From Butyrivibrio sp. (GTDB lineage: Bacteria > Bacillota > Clostridia > Lachnospirales > Lachnospiraceae): a DNA stretch of 53,048 nucleotides. The DNA lies in assembly GCA_024690485.1 (NCBI GenBank), contig JAILPB010000012.1, positions 1-53,048 on the forward strand, read 5' to 3'. Both the position numbers and the translations under genes were made by a program. The first letter of the stretch is position 1. Each line of letters opens with the position of its first letter. The notes under the pieces are model-generated. The model worked only from the letters and a program-made list of their open reading frames with translations. It was not told the origin of the DNA and did not search any database. Of the stretch, positions 19,601 to 26,584 are shown in pieces.

Positions 19601-20185
19601 GAATTCAGACCTCAGTATGGAATGCCGATTCCTGCAACGGAGCTTCTCGAGCAGGGACAGCATGTTGTTTCCGAAAAAGACGGAAGAATTCTTATCGAGG
19701 CAGTAACTGCTCTGTCAGAAACAAAGAATGCTTTTACCGAATGCGGAAAATGGGATTATTGTAACGCTCCATCCCACGGTGAGAGCGGACTTGCTATGTA
19801 TATAAGAGATCCTAAGGAACTTGACGCCTACAAGAATACAAGCTGGGGAGGAATCAGCGCGGTTAAAAAGGCTCCGTCCCTTCATTACGTATTTGAGGCA
19901 AGGGGAGGCACCTACAGAATCTGGGCAAAGATCCTCACCTGGGGACTTGATGAATCTCATTTCACAATAGGTGTGGATGACAGGATATATTCTGAGCAGG
20001 ACCTCTATGGCGGACAGCCGATATGGAGGTTTTCCGGTGAAAATATCTGGAGATGGGTACCTCTTGTGGATATAAAATTAAGAGGAGGAAGGCATACCCT
20101 TAGATATTATGCCCTCTCAAGTGGAGTGAGAGTAGAACAGTTTTATGTAACTGCAACCGATGAGCTTCCACCTGCTATGGTCTGA
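16679..20185 (+). CDS. Glycoside hydrolase family 115 (xylan alpha-glucuronidase)
   Basis: A 1168-residue enzyme of family GH115, which removes (4-O-methyl)glucuronic acid from xylan and xylo-oligosaccharides. Family landmarks seen: GSDRRGTIYGIYEFC near 97-110, VSPWYFMADVPV near 116-126, YRGIFINDEEE at 149-159, GIVVGTSHCDMLMR near 216-229, IWVNDNYGHVRRYP and YYHNSYWAPPGASYLFL. Residues beyond about 650 form beta-rich accessory domains as in other family members. There is no signal peptide, so it should act inside the cell on imported acidic oligosaccharides. The ATG follows TTGGGGGAG. No transporter or xylanase genes adjoin it, which is unusual for a xylan utilisation locus. Catalytic residues were not assigned. 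Confidence 0.88.
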   Translation: MGITIRQYASVVVTINERESDAVKIAVSNLVRDFKRVLKINTDSADPDSQRVLVGTVGVCDDLEEADLVGLFSSQGRRRKEAYVIRERRGMLVIAGSDRRGTIYGIYEFCRRVLGVSPWYFMADVPVRPKNEISLPDDYHVSDHPSIEYRGIFINDEEELDQWAQKYLGETTIGPRTYEKIFELMLRLKLNYIWPAMHVNAFNANPENSKLADKMGIVVGTSHCDMLMRSNNKEWKPWLEKKGYSDVIYDFTASKESHDAIIEYWQESVEQNKNYEVTYTLGMRGIHDSGFETVALSGLQGEELLRAKIDLLEDVIKTQEDILSTTLDYKPMKIFVPYKEVLELYDNGLHIPEDYTLIWVNDNYGHVRRYPGPDEKKRPGGNGLYYHNSYWAPPGASYLFLCSMPLAQTRNELKKAYEEGIRKLWVTNFGAIKPLEQQLTYYALLSWDIGKEETICADEVQFLAALIDETFSGKHGKKLAPLLVEFDQLTNVRKIEQMDSDAFSQTAYTDEAVTRVHRYEYMFKTGNRIYHSLPDNEKDAFFQLILMKIHAAYYTYAMYYYADRSNLCIDQGKTHSAADYTAKSLAFDHARRSMLYYYNHVMANGKWDGMVTPEDFPPPRTAMYPACKPPLRKSEDHLIITCQNNDDKITFVKPVEKWFEIANAGDNEMVVTVDLPGWLRIAENSIVGFDGHGDIRINGEERILLEVDWEQVPEMLSAMSEKGEIKPDDPIISIKDAIHVMALMTGESQAIPVEIRLFRGITLLGQGNIVFPPHMEDDGMLRIEADMVRDLSGAWIRIPNLGRNRGSIVEARTEGATLTYEVTVTSGGAFLLELHRFPTLNSMGRIRIGVSVDENPPEVIESDSTDEFKGDWKSNVRNNVDKLYLRLPNIKPGAHRIIFHAMDKYFSFSRFVIYTRERQENTLGIRGGDMRLPLSFDAAGFCWDFYGKEAYELPPRPVYYAFRKQKDDGIGEHMEFRPQYGMPIPATELLEQGQHVVSEKDGRILIEAVTALSETKNAFTECGKWDYCNAPSHGESGLAMYIRDPKELDAYKNTSWGGISAVKKAPSLHYVFEARGGTYRIWAKILTWGLDESHFTIGVDDRIYSEQDLYGGQPIWRFSGENIWRWVPLVDIKLRGGRHTLRYYALSSGVRVEQFYVTATDELPPAMV

Positions 20186-20223
20186 AAAAAGATATAACAA
20201 AATAAGCTGTAACACCAGGTATA

Positions 20224-20252
20224 TTGCGGAGCAGGCGTATCTGATATAGAAT
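20224..20252 (+). promoter_or_regulatory. Promoter predicted to give a leaderless PilZ transcript
   Basis: TTGCGG (20224-20229), a 17-nt spacer and TAGAAT (20247-20252) place the expected transcription start at the A of the ATG at 20259. There is no ribosome binding site before that ATG. Confidence 0.4.
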
Positions 20253-20258
20253 AAAAAT

Positions 20259-21440
20259 ATGAAACTAAGCGACGTAATGAAAGACTCCAAAATCAAAATC
20301 CGTGGAAGCATAAACGGACACGGCATATTGCTTATTACCAAGGCTGTCGTTGGTGTCAGGGATGGTCTTTTGGTTGATGCGCTTACTTATTTTGGTGAGG
20401 ATATTGAGTTTCGTGAGCCTGCAAAAGTAATCGCAGTCAACAAGCGTGATGGCAGAACCTATGAGTTTGAGTCACAGTCCATAGGCCCTGTCACTACTAA
20501 GTACGGCCATTTTCACCTGATCAGATGTACTCAGGACGGAGTTGTAATTAATCGCAGAAAATCAGAGAGGTACGATATCGATAAGCTGGGTGTTGTAAGA
20601 ATAAACGGCGGAGATATTAGAAATGCTCTGATTTACGATATTTCTATGCGAGGCATTGCTTTTATTCTGGACAGTAATGCCAAGTGCAAATTGGGAGATC
20701 ATATAACCGCATCCTTTAGATATGATCTCGACTATTTCCATTTCTATACCTGTGAAGCTACTGTTGTAAGAGCTTTTACAATTGATAAACAGATTGCCAT
20801 TGGCTGCACTCTTGATACTATGGGCGCAGACCTCATAAGCCTTATCAGTAGCAGGAAAAAAGAGAAGAACGGAATACCGGTTGGGGAGATGCTTCCTGTG
20901 AGTCAGTCCTCTGATGATGATATCGCCGAAGGTAAGAAGATTCCTGTGAATTATTCTCCTCCGATGCCCACGCCTCAGGTTATGTCGCCAGATGAGGCAG
21001 CAGACCTTATTCCTGAGAGAAAAGAGCAGGAAGTTATGGCTGCAAGGGCAGAGTACGTAGCTGATATGAAAGAGCTTGAAACTATCGAGGACAGAACTCC
21101 CAAGAAGCAGGCTGCGACTCCCAAGGCTCCCGCAAAGACTGGAAAGAAGGACACCGGAAAGGCAAAGGAAACCGGAAAAGCAAAGGATACCATAAGAGAG
21201 CAGGTTAACCTCCATGCTGAGCAGATAGCCCGCCTTGATGACGTGGGTCCTGCTAAAAAGCCCGCAGAGAGAGTACCTGCCTCCCACACAGATCTTAGCC
21301 TCAAGGATTTTGATGGCTACTTCAACCAGAAGGGCAGAGCTGTGGATGAAGACCTGTTTACCAAGAACAGGAACGACGGCTTCCTGACACCGGAGCAGAT
21401 TGCAGATATCATCGAGCTTGAGAGAATTCATAAGGAATAA
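20259..21440 (+). CDS. PilZ-domain cyclic-di-GMP receptor with long disordered tail
   Basis: A 393-residue protein. The N-terminal 90 residues resemble the YcgR-like flagellar-brake domain. The PilZ domain begins with the nucleotide-binding RxxxR (R100-R104 in RRKSERY) and has DISMRG at 127-132 (the DxSxxG motif). Both ligand-binding motifs are intact, so it should bind cyclic-di-GMP. Residues about 215-350 are a low-complexity Lys/Ala/Pro tail (KTGKKDTGKAKETGKAKD), followed by a short helical end. A link to flagellar motility is inferred. No ribosome binding site is visible before the ATG. It ends at a clear terminator. Confidence 0.85.
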   Translation: MKLSDVMKDSKIKIRGSINGHGILLITKAVVGVRDGLLVDALTYFGEDIEFREPAKVIAVNKRDGRTYEFESQSIGPVTTKYGHFHLIRCTQDGVVINRRKSERYDIDKLGVVRINGGDIRNALIYDISMRGIAFILDSNAKCKLGDHITASFRYDLDYFHFYTCEATVVRAFTIDKQIAIGCTLDTMGADLISLISSRKKEKNGIPVGEMLPVSQSSDDDIAEGKKIPVNYSPPMPTPQVMSPDEAADLIPERKEQEVMAARAEYVADMKELETIEDRTPKKQAATPKAPAKTGKKDTGKAKETGKAKDTIREQVNLHAEQIARLDDVGPAKKPAERVPASHTDLSLKDFDGYFNQKGRAVDEDLFTKNRNDGFLTPEQIADIIELERIHKE

Positions 21441-21447
21441 AGAGATG

Positions 21448-21483
21448 ACCCCTTAGATTGAAATTATCAACCTAAGGGGTTTT
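21448..21483 (+). terminator. Intrinsic terminator after PilZ gene
   Basis: ACCCCTTAG pairs with CTAAGGGGT around a 15-nt AT-rich loop and ends in TTT. Confidence 0.8.
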
Positions 21484-21538
21484 ACTATGGAATATTATTA
21501 TTTGAAAAATTGGAATTTTATATGTGGGTAACAAAAAT

Positions 21539-22654
21539 TTATGATGTCTTTGCAAGATCTATCTGGTGGATAACTCCGGTTCCTCCGGACTCTTTTAGGA
21601 ATACTCCGGATTTTCTAAATCTCGCATTTACCAAAAAGTCTGAGCCCTGATTTGTGAAGTCGGTCTCTGCATTTCCAAGATAAATAGCGCCTACATCAGC
21701 TTCTTTTAAGGTAAGAAGAGAATCTTTTCCATCTTCTCCCTTGCACCAGACTCTGAGCTTTTCATAAATCTCATCATCCTCGTCAATCCAGCTATCGTGA
21801 TCAGAGTCGTATTCAGAAAGCTCCGCAAACCCATCGCCGGAAATGGCGCCAAACAGCTCTGTGCCATCGTTTATTATTCCGTCGCCGTTTTTATCAAGGG
21901 CAAGGAAGCCGCTTCCGAGGCCGGGCTTTTTGATTTCGTCCTCTTTTTCGTCGGCATCAAGGTCGAAGGTAAAGGTCTGATCGGAGATCCTGGTAACCTC
22001 ACTTCCGACATTGATGATAAGTGGATCGATGAGGTTTACCGGACGCATGTACTGAATTCCTACGGTTTCGGTGAAGGTTCGTGACATTGATACGCTTACA
22101 TTAAATGAAAGCTCCCTTCCGTCTTCCGTGAGGGCTACGCCCTGAGCCTTAAATGCAGTATGCTCCTCTTCTACGTGGGTGTAGTTCATGGTCTGGACAT
22201 TCATGAACTGGTAAGAGCCGGAATTTACCTGAGAACTTAGTTTCTCCATAAAACTCTTTAACTTACTGTCCTTGTTTGACTCACCGTAGAGAATCTGCAT
22301 GATATTGAGAAGCCTCTCCATTATCTGCATCCGGAGGTTCTCAATCTCGGAAACCTTGTTGTAGGCATCTGATGTGTTACCCACAGCATATCTGCCCTTG
22401 GCGTTGTAATTGGTAAACAGGGTTTCTTCTTTTTGCTCAGCTTCGATGGCATTTTTACTCTCTGCAGACTGGGGCTGTTCCCCGGTGTTTTTATCATTAT
22501 CCCTAAGGCAGATGTTTTGCAGAGAGTTTTTAAAATTGTCTGCCCTGTCAATAGGATTTTGCACTGACTGTGTCTGCTCATTTTTAGTCAGTGTAGTGTA
22601 GGATGTGTACCTCCTTTCTGAAACAAGGTTTACGCTGCTGTCAGTAATTCTCAT
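21539..22654 (-). CDS. EF-hand-like calcium-binding-type protein of unknown function
   Basis: A 371-residue protein without signal peptide or membrane helices. The N-terminal half is polar and probably flexible. The C-terminal part carries calcium-loop-like stretches LDKNGDGIINDGTELFG and YDSDHDSWIDEDDEIYEKL, followed by RVWCKGEDGKDSL. This combination (GFxALDxNxDGxIxDGxELFG, then a second acidic loop, then LRVW) recurs in large bacterial calcium-binding or repeat proteins. Function was not recognised. The ATG at 22654 is preceded by GGAGGG; an upstream TTG would give 11 more residues but overlaps another ribosome binding site. A mini-ORF and an attenuator-like leader precede the gene. Confidence 0.7.
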   Translation of the reverse strand: MRITDSSVNLVSERRYTSYTTLTKNEQTQSVQNPIDRADNFKNSLQNICLRDNDKNTGEQPQSAESKNAIEAEQKEETLFTNYNAKGRYAVGNTSDAYNKVSEIENLRMQIMERLLNIMQILYGESNKDSKLKSFMEKLSSQVNSGSYQFMNVQTMNYTHVEEEHTAFKAQGVALTEDGRELSFNVSVSMSRTFTETVGIQYMRPVNLIDPLIINVGSEVTRISDQTFTFDLDADEKEDEIKKPGLGSGFLALDKNGDGIINDGTELFGAISGDGFAELSEYDSDHDSWIDEDDEIYEKLRVWCKGEDGKDSLLTLKEADVGAIYLGNAETDFTNQGSDFLVNARFRKSGVFLKESGGTGVIHQIDLAKTS

Positions 22655-22680
22655 AAGCACTTCCCTCCAAGTAACAGCAT
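22651..22680 (-). CDS. Possible 9-residue leader peptide
   Basis: ATG at 22680, preceded by AAGGAGG with 7-nt spacing, encodes MLLLGGKCL and stops with a TGA that overlaps the ATG of the EF-hand-like gene (TTATGA). The ribosome binding site of the main gene (GGAGGG) lies inside this mini-ORF. This would couple translation of the main gene to the mini-ORF. It could be chance; no homology can be judged at this size. Confidence 0.3.
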   Translation of the reverse strand: MLLLGGKCL

Positions 22681-22723
22681 AAGCCAACCTCCTTGTAACA
22701 GCTTACAAAGTAAATAAGAACAC

Positions 22724-22764
22724 AAAAAAATCGGCCAACACCCAGTATCTGGGCCTGCCCGATT
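22724..22764 (-). terminator. Intrinsic terminator inside the leader of the EF-hand-like gene
   Basis: Read on the minus strand, AATCGG pairs with CCGATT and an inner CCCAG pairs with CTGGG around ATA, followed by seven T residues. It lies between the predicted promoter and the start codon, so it should end most transcripts after about 80 nt unless an antiterminator forms. Confidence 0.65.
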
Positions 22765-22802
22765 ATCGTCACAATCATGCTGCTCCGCATCACTTTTGTG
22801 GC
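22765..22802 (-). ncRNA. 5' hairpin of leader RNA (unidentified attenuator or small RNA)
   Basis: The predicted transcript would start near 22802 and at once form a hairpin: CACAA (22800-22796) pairs with TTGTG (22774-22770), with an inner ATGC/GCAT stem. The terminator at 22724-22764 follows directly. The layout of sensor hairpin then terminator suits a riboswitch, protein-binding attenuator or short terminated RNA. It does not show the conserved cores of the cyclic-di-GMP riboswitches (GCAAACC, GGGACGCAAAGCC). Confidence 0.35.
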
Positions 22803-22808
22803 TCACAT

Positions 22809-22814
22809 ATTATA
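22809..22814 (-). promoter_or_regulatory. -10 element for the EF-hand-like gene leader, with upstream palindrome
   Basis: TATAAT on the minus strand (22814 to 22809). Just upstream, over the -35 position, lies the inverted repeat TTAACTGTAAAGTTAA (about 22830-22847), a possible operator. The -35 hexamer itself is weak. Confidence 0.4.
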
Positions 22815-22918
22815 TCGGCTGGCGGCGTGATTAACTTTACAGTTAACGTGATATCGTATATTAGCCCAAACGACATTTTTATTTAAATCATCATTCAATG
22901 TTTTTTTCAAAATACTTT

Positions 22919-22927
22919 TGCTATAAT
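22919..22927 (+). promoter_or_regulatory. Extended -10 promoter of TRIC-family gene
   Basis: TGCTATAAT is a perfect extended -10 element 43 nt before the ATG at 22970. Confidence 0.55.
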
Positions 22928-22969
22928 CTAGCTTTGAAGGAAAACCAAAATATGAGGTAAATACAATTT

Positions 22970-23587
22970 ATGCTTTTTATACTTGAGCTTATTGGAACTG
23001 TAGCGTTTGCTTTTTCAGGTGCTACGGTGGGAATACAAAAGAAAATGGATATTTTTGGAGTTGCCATTCTTGCAATGACGACTGCAGTTGGTGGCGGAAT
23101 ACTTAGGGATATAATTCTGAACATCACGCCTCCCGTGGCTTTTAGGGAGCCTGTATTTACGCTGCTGGGTATTGCTGTAGGAATAATAGTGTTCTTCTTT
23201 GAAAAAAGCCATTTTCAGGTTCAGAAGAGACCAATTTATGAGGTGCTTCTCAATACCATGGATGCTGTCGGACTTGGACTGTTTACAGTTATAGGTGTTC
23301 AGACTGCTTATACAAATGTTGCAGAGACCAATGTGTATCTTGCAGTGTTTGTGGGAGTTGTCACAGGTGTAGGCGGCGGAGTGCTGCGTGACGTAATGGC
23401 CGGTAATACGCCCTATATTTTCACCAAGCATTTTTATGCCTGCGCATCCTTGATCGGAGCTTTGGTATGCTCCATATGTTGGTCATTTCTTAGTCCCATA
23501 ACATCCATGCTGATTGGAGCTTTGACAATCATGGTTCTTCGTAACCTGGCTGCCCATTACAGATGGAGCCTTCCAAAGATAGAGTAA
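22970..23587 (+). CDS. TRIC-family (UPF0126) cation channel-like membrane protein
   Basis: A 205-residue protein with about seven membrane helices, the usual size of UPF0126/TRIC proteins. It shows the family's internal duplication: AVGGGILRDIILN in the first half and GVGGGVLRDVMAGNTPYIF in the second, each the glycine-rich GGGxxRD kink motif. Bacterial and archaeal relatives form trimeric potassium-selective channels; its physiological role in this organism is unknown. The GAGGT ribosome binding site is rather far (about 11 nt) from the ATG. Confidence 0.85.
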   Translation: MLFILELIGTVAFAFSGATVGIQKKMDIFGVAILAMTTAVGGGILRDIILNITPPVAFREPVFTLLGIAVGIIVFFFEKSHFQVQKRPIYEVLLNTMDAVGLGLFTVIGVQTAYTNVAETNVYLAVFVGVVTGVGGGVLRDVMAGNTPYIFTKHFYACASLIGALVCSICWSFLSPITSMLIGALTIMVLRNLAAHYRWSLPKIE

Positions 23588-23734
23588 ACTATATCGCATG
23601 CCTTGATATATATGATGCTTTTATTCCCACTTTAAATGGTGTTCGAGTGAGATTTTTAGGAAACGCGGTTTGCATTAACGGGTGATTTTTGCTAAAATTG
23701 CAGGCGATTACATTATTTAAGGAGGGAATATATA

Positions 23735-24517
23735 ATGAAATGTATGAAAAAAATCGCTTGTCTGGTGCTCGCGGGGATCATGAGCATCACACTCGCACAG
23801 CCGATGGACGTTAAGGCAGCAAGCCCTGTAATATCTTTCGGTACAGAGTACACGGAATCTAGCAACGGGGGTACTTGGAATTATAACTCTGCGTATAACA
23901 ATTTACCGGAGGCAGAAAACTGCAGAACCATCAATGCTCCATCTGACGGACGTATTACAATCAGCGGTAGCACAAATTCAGATGTCAGACTTTATCTCTA
24001 TGACAGCTTTGGCGGAACAGAGATGGTGAACAAATCAACAAACAAGGGCAGGTTTACTGTATCAATCAATGTTGCAGCTGGTGCACATTACCTGAAGTTT
24101 TGGGACACATATCAAAACAATATTACTATAAAGTACAACGTAACCTTCACACCCAACAAGATATTCACAAAGAAAAAGAAGGGCCTTGCATTCAATAAGG
24201 AAAATACTGAATACTTAGTGGGTTGCGACTACAATACCGTAATGAATAACCGAAAATCATCAGAGAATTGCCGCAAGGTCGTAATTCCCAAAGGGAAGAA
24301 AAAGCTGACAATTACAGCGTATGGTTTGGGGGATAGTAGTTCCGATATTCGTGTATTTGTATACAATAGCAAGGGTAAGGCAATTCTTTCCAACTGGTCC
24401 GTATACAATGGCAGAAAAAACAAAACAATCAAGGTGAAAAAAGGCACTTACTATATTAAGTTCTGGGAATGCTTCGGTGACAACACTGAGTTCCACTACA
24501 AACTTAAAGTTAAATAA
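23735..24517 (+). CDS. Secreted protein with two beta-sandwich repeats
   Basis: A 260-residue exported protein of unknown function. A clear signal peptide (about 1-29, hydrophobic core CLVLAGIMSITLA, cleavage near VKAAS) is followed by two similar halves. Each runs from an ENCR sequence (EAENCRTINAP; SSENCRKVVIP) through a strand such as DVRLYLYDS or DIRVFVYNS to YLKFWDTY or YIKFWECF. The halves look like pre-peptidase C-terminal (PPC) type beta-sandwiches, which often assist secretion or carbohydrate binding. AAGGAGGGA is 8 nt before the ATG. An extended-like TGCTAAAAT around 23690 may be the promoter, and a terminator follows. Confidence 0.7.
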   Translation: MKCMKKIACLVLAGIMSITLAQPMDVKAASPVISFGTEYTESSNGGTWNYNSAYNNLPEAENCRTINAPSDGRITISGSTNSDVRLYLYDSFGGTEMVNKSTNKGRFTVSINVAAGAHYLKFWDTYQNNITIKYNVTFTPNKIFTKKKKGLAFNKENTEYLVGCDYNTVMNNRKSSENCRKVVIPKGKKKLTITAYGLGDSSSDIRVFVYNSKGKAILSNWSVYNGRKNKTIKVKKGTYYIKFWECFGDNTEFHYKLKVK

Positions 24518-24540
24518 TTTGGCTGATTTGCCTTAAGGGA

Positions 24541-24584
24541 AAGTCCCATTTTCTGTATTTGATGCAGAAGATGGGACTTTTTTT
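24541..24584 (+). terminator. Intrinsic terminator after secreted protein gene
   Basis: AAGTCCCAT with TTCTG pairs with CAGAA and ATGGGACTT, followed by TTTTTT. Confidence 0.85.
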
Positions 24585-24614
24585 CATCTAATTAACAGTA
24601 AGAGGTACCCCCCA

Positions 24615-24767
24615 ACATTTCTCCCCGTAGGGGCTTATTTCATGCTCTGCGGAGCGGCAACACAAAGCGGTGTAATAATATGCAAAGGGCAAGGTATCTA
24701 AGACTTGAATCCGGCTGCGGGGGAAGGCGGCTGGCCCCTTATGTGTTTTCCCTGCGGGGAGAAATGT
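24615..24767 (+). ncRNA. GC-rich element closed by an 18-bp inverted repeat: structured RNA (6S-like shape) or invertible segment
   Basis: ACATTTCTCCCCGTAGGG (24615-24632) pairs with CCCTGCGGGGAGAAATGT (24750-24767), 17 Watson-Crick pairs and one G.U. Inside, CTCTGCGG can pair with CTGCGGGGG to give an apical rod. The 5' side keeps a bubble GCTTATTTCATG and the 3' side a bubble holding a small GGC/GCC hairpin. That layout resembles 6S RNA, and the TATTTCAT bubble is like E. coli 6S, but no firm match is claimed. An invertible switch upstream of the sugar operon is the alternative. The surrounding gap (24518-24850) holds the previous gene's terminator, this element and the ribosome binding site of the next gene, and no convincing gene. 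Confidence 0.4.
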
Positions 24768-24850
24768 ATGTAATACTGTTGAAAAGAGTCCAAATTGCCG
24801 ATAAAATAAGATATAAGGAGCATTATGCACTGGATTTCGAGGGGGAAGAC

Positions 24851-25930
24851 ATGGCAGCTCAGAATATTGATTTGGAAAAGTTTATTGGCTCTAAGGATAG
24901 TACTATCATCGAGGCAATGGGCAGGATAGATAAGAATGCAAGGAATATCCTCTATATCGTTGATGAGGATGGAAGGCTTATGGGGTCCCTTACGGACGGC
25001 GATATCCGAAGGTGGATCCTTAAGTCCGGAGGCCTAAACGGAATTGCCCAGGATGCCATAAATTCTAATCCAAAGACCATAAATATTAAAGACAGAGATA
25101 AGGGACAGGTCCTAATGGATACTGCGCTTATTAACTCTGTGCCTGTAGTTGATGATGACGGCAGGATAGTTGATATTATTTTCAGGGATAAGGCAAAGAC
25201 TTCCTATATGGAAGCCAGAGATCTGGCCTTATCAGACACCCCAATTATTATTATGGCTGGCGGCAAGGGGACACGGCTTTATCCCTATACCAAGATTCTG
25301 CCAAAGCCGCTTATACCTATAGGCGACGTGCCTATCTTAGAGAGAATCATGAACCGCTTCCATGAATACGGCGCAAAAGAATTCTACCTGACAGTCAATT
25401 ATAAAAAAGAAATGATAAAGTCATACTTTGTGGAGCAGAACGTACCCTATACTATAAAGTATGTGGAAGAGGATAAGCCCCTTGGAACAGCAGGTTCAAT
25501 CAAGCTCATTAAGGAAAAGTTTAATAGACCTGTCATAGTTACAAACTGCGATATCCTTATAGATGCCAATTACGACAGCATAATAAGGCACCATATTACA
25601 GCGGAAAATGGCATGACTATAGTATCTTCCCTTAAAAATTTTTCCATACCATATGGAGTTCTGGATTCGGAAAAAGAGGGACTTGTTAAAGCACTTAAAG
25701 AAAAACCCCATCTGTCCTACTTTATAAATACAGGAATGTACGTGGTTAATCCCGATGTGTTTAACCTGATCCCGGAGGATAAAATGTACCACATGACAGA
25801 TCTTGCTGAGGACCTTATGAAAAAAGGCGGCAAGGTTGGCATGTATCCAATAAGCGAAATGTCTTTCCTTGATATGGGCGAATTCCAGGAAATGAAGCGC
25901 ATGGAGGACAGAATAGGGGAGGTTTTGTAA
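24851..25930 (+). CDS. CBS-domain sugar-1-phosphate nucleotidyltransferase (PtmE-like)
   Basis: A 359-residue enzyme. Two CBS domains (about 8-115, including GSLTDGDIRRWI and SVPVVDDDGRIVDII) precede a nucleotidyltransferase domain (about 127-355) with the activation loop IIIMAGGKGTRLYPYTKI, LPKPLIPIGD and the metal site region VTNCDILID. This order is that of Campylobacter PtmE, the glucosamine-1-phosphate guanylyltransferase that opens the GDP-linked legionaminic acid pathway. Three nonulosonate-pathway genes directly downstream support such a role. The start is the ATG after GAGGGGGA; upstream in-frame sequence passes through the GC-rich inverted-repeat element and is not protein-like. Confidence 0.82.
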   Translation: MAAQNIDLEKFIGSKDSTIIEAMGRIDKNARNILYIVDEDGRLMGSLTDGDIRRWILKSGGLNGIAQDAINSNPKTINIKDRDKGQVLMDTALINSVPVVDDDGRIVDIIFRDKAKTSYMEARDLALSDTPIIIMAGGKGTRLYPYTKILPKPLIPIGDVPILERIMNRFHEYGAKEFYLTVNYKKEMIKSYFVEQNVPYTIKYVEEDKPLGTAGSIKLIKEKFNRPVIVTNCDILIDANYDSIIRHHITAENGMTIVSSLKNFSIPYGVLDSEKEGLVKALKEKPHLSYFINTGMYVVNPDVFNLIPEDKMYHMTDLAEDLMKKGGKVGMYPISEMSFLDMGEFQEMKRMEDRIGEVL

Positions 25931-25939
25931 GAGGATTTT

Positions 25940-26584
25940 ATGGAAAATATAGTTATGATCGGCGGAGGCGGCCACTGCAAGTCAGTTGTGGATGCGGCCC
26001 TTCGTTCCAAGAGATTCGGAAAAATCTATATAACGGATATTGCCTTAAAACCGGGGGATGATATCTTTGGCTGCGAAGTTGTGGGAAGTGATGAAGAGCT
26101 TCCAAGACTTTTTGCGGAAGGAACAACCAAAGCTTTCATAACAGTGGGCTTTATTAAGCCAAGCGGAATCAGACGAAAACTATTCTATATGGCCAGGGAC
26201 ATAGGCTTTTCATTTACAAATATCATAGATCCTTCGGCGGTGGTCTCACTTAATGCGAAACTGGGGAAGGGCATATTTGTTGGGAAAAATGCAGTAATAA
26301 ACGCAGGTGCCACAGTTGGCGACCACGCAATTATTAACACCGGAGCCATCGTTGAGCATGACTGCGAGATCGGAGACTTTGCCCATATCGCAGTTGGAAC
26401 CAAGGTCTGCGGTGAGAGCAAGATCGGAGAAAATGCACTTATTGGCGCAGGAGCCACAATACTTCAGGGTGTTGAGATCGGAAATGACACCATAATCGGA
26501 GCAGGAAGCGTTGCCACCAAAAACATCGGAACCTTCTGCACTGCTGTTGGCGCACCTGCAAGAATAGTCAGGAAGTGGACATGA
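25940..26584 (+). CDS. PglD/NeuD-type sugar O- or N-acetyltransferase
   Basis: A 214-residue protein. The N-terminal Rossmann-like PglD domain (VMIGGGGHCKSVVDAA, 5-20) is followed by left-handed beta-helix hexapeptide repeats (about 95-205, with repeated [IV]GxxA, as in IGENALIGAGATILQGVEIG). Relatives acetylate 4-amino sugars in sialic, legionaminic and bacillosamine pathways. It begins 10 nt after the nucleotidyltransferase gene with AGAGGA, and its stop overlaps the next ATG. The precise acceptor cannot be read from sequence. Confidence 0.83.
   Translation: MENIVMIGGGGHCKSVVDAALRSKRFGKIYITDIALKPGDDIFGCEVVGSDEELPRLFAEGTTKAFITVGFIKPSGIRRKLFYMARDIGFSFTNIIDPSAVVSLNAKLGKGIFVGKNAVINAGATVGDHAIINTGAIVEHDCEIGDFAHIAVGTKVCGESKIGENALIGAGATILQGVEIGNDTIIGAGSVATKNIGTFCTAVGAPARIVRKWT

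Noticed and set aside
20562-21431. Long 289-codon frame antisense to the PilZ gene
   Set aside because: It is the mirror of the PilZ coding frame, lacks a ribosome binding site and has a serine/cysteine-rich, unprotein-like composition.
22664-22791. Longer hydrophobic frame (MRSSMIVTIIGQAQILG and onward) through the leader of the EF-hand-like gene
   Set aside because: No ribosome binding site and it runs through the terminator hairpin; the RNA-structure reading explains the sequence better.
24615-24767. SRP RNA, tmRNA or RNase P RNA in the 24.6 kb element
   Set aside because: The conserved cores (GGAAGGAAGCAGCC for SRP, GAGGAAAGTCC for RNase P, tmRNA ends) are absent.
25496-25975. 159-codon antisense frame in the PtmE-like gene
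   Set aside because: Composition is low quality and the plus-strand gene is unambiguous.
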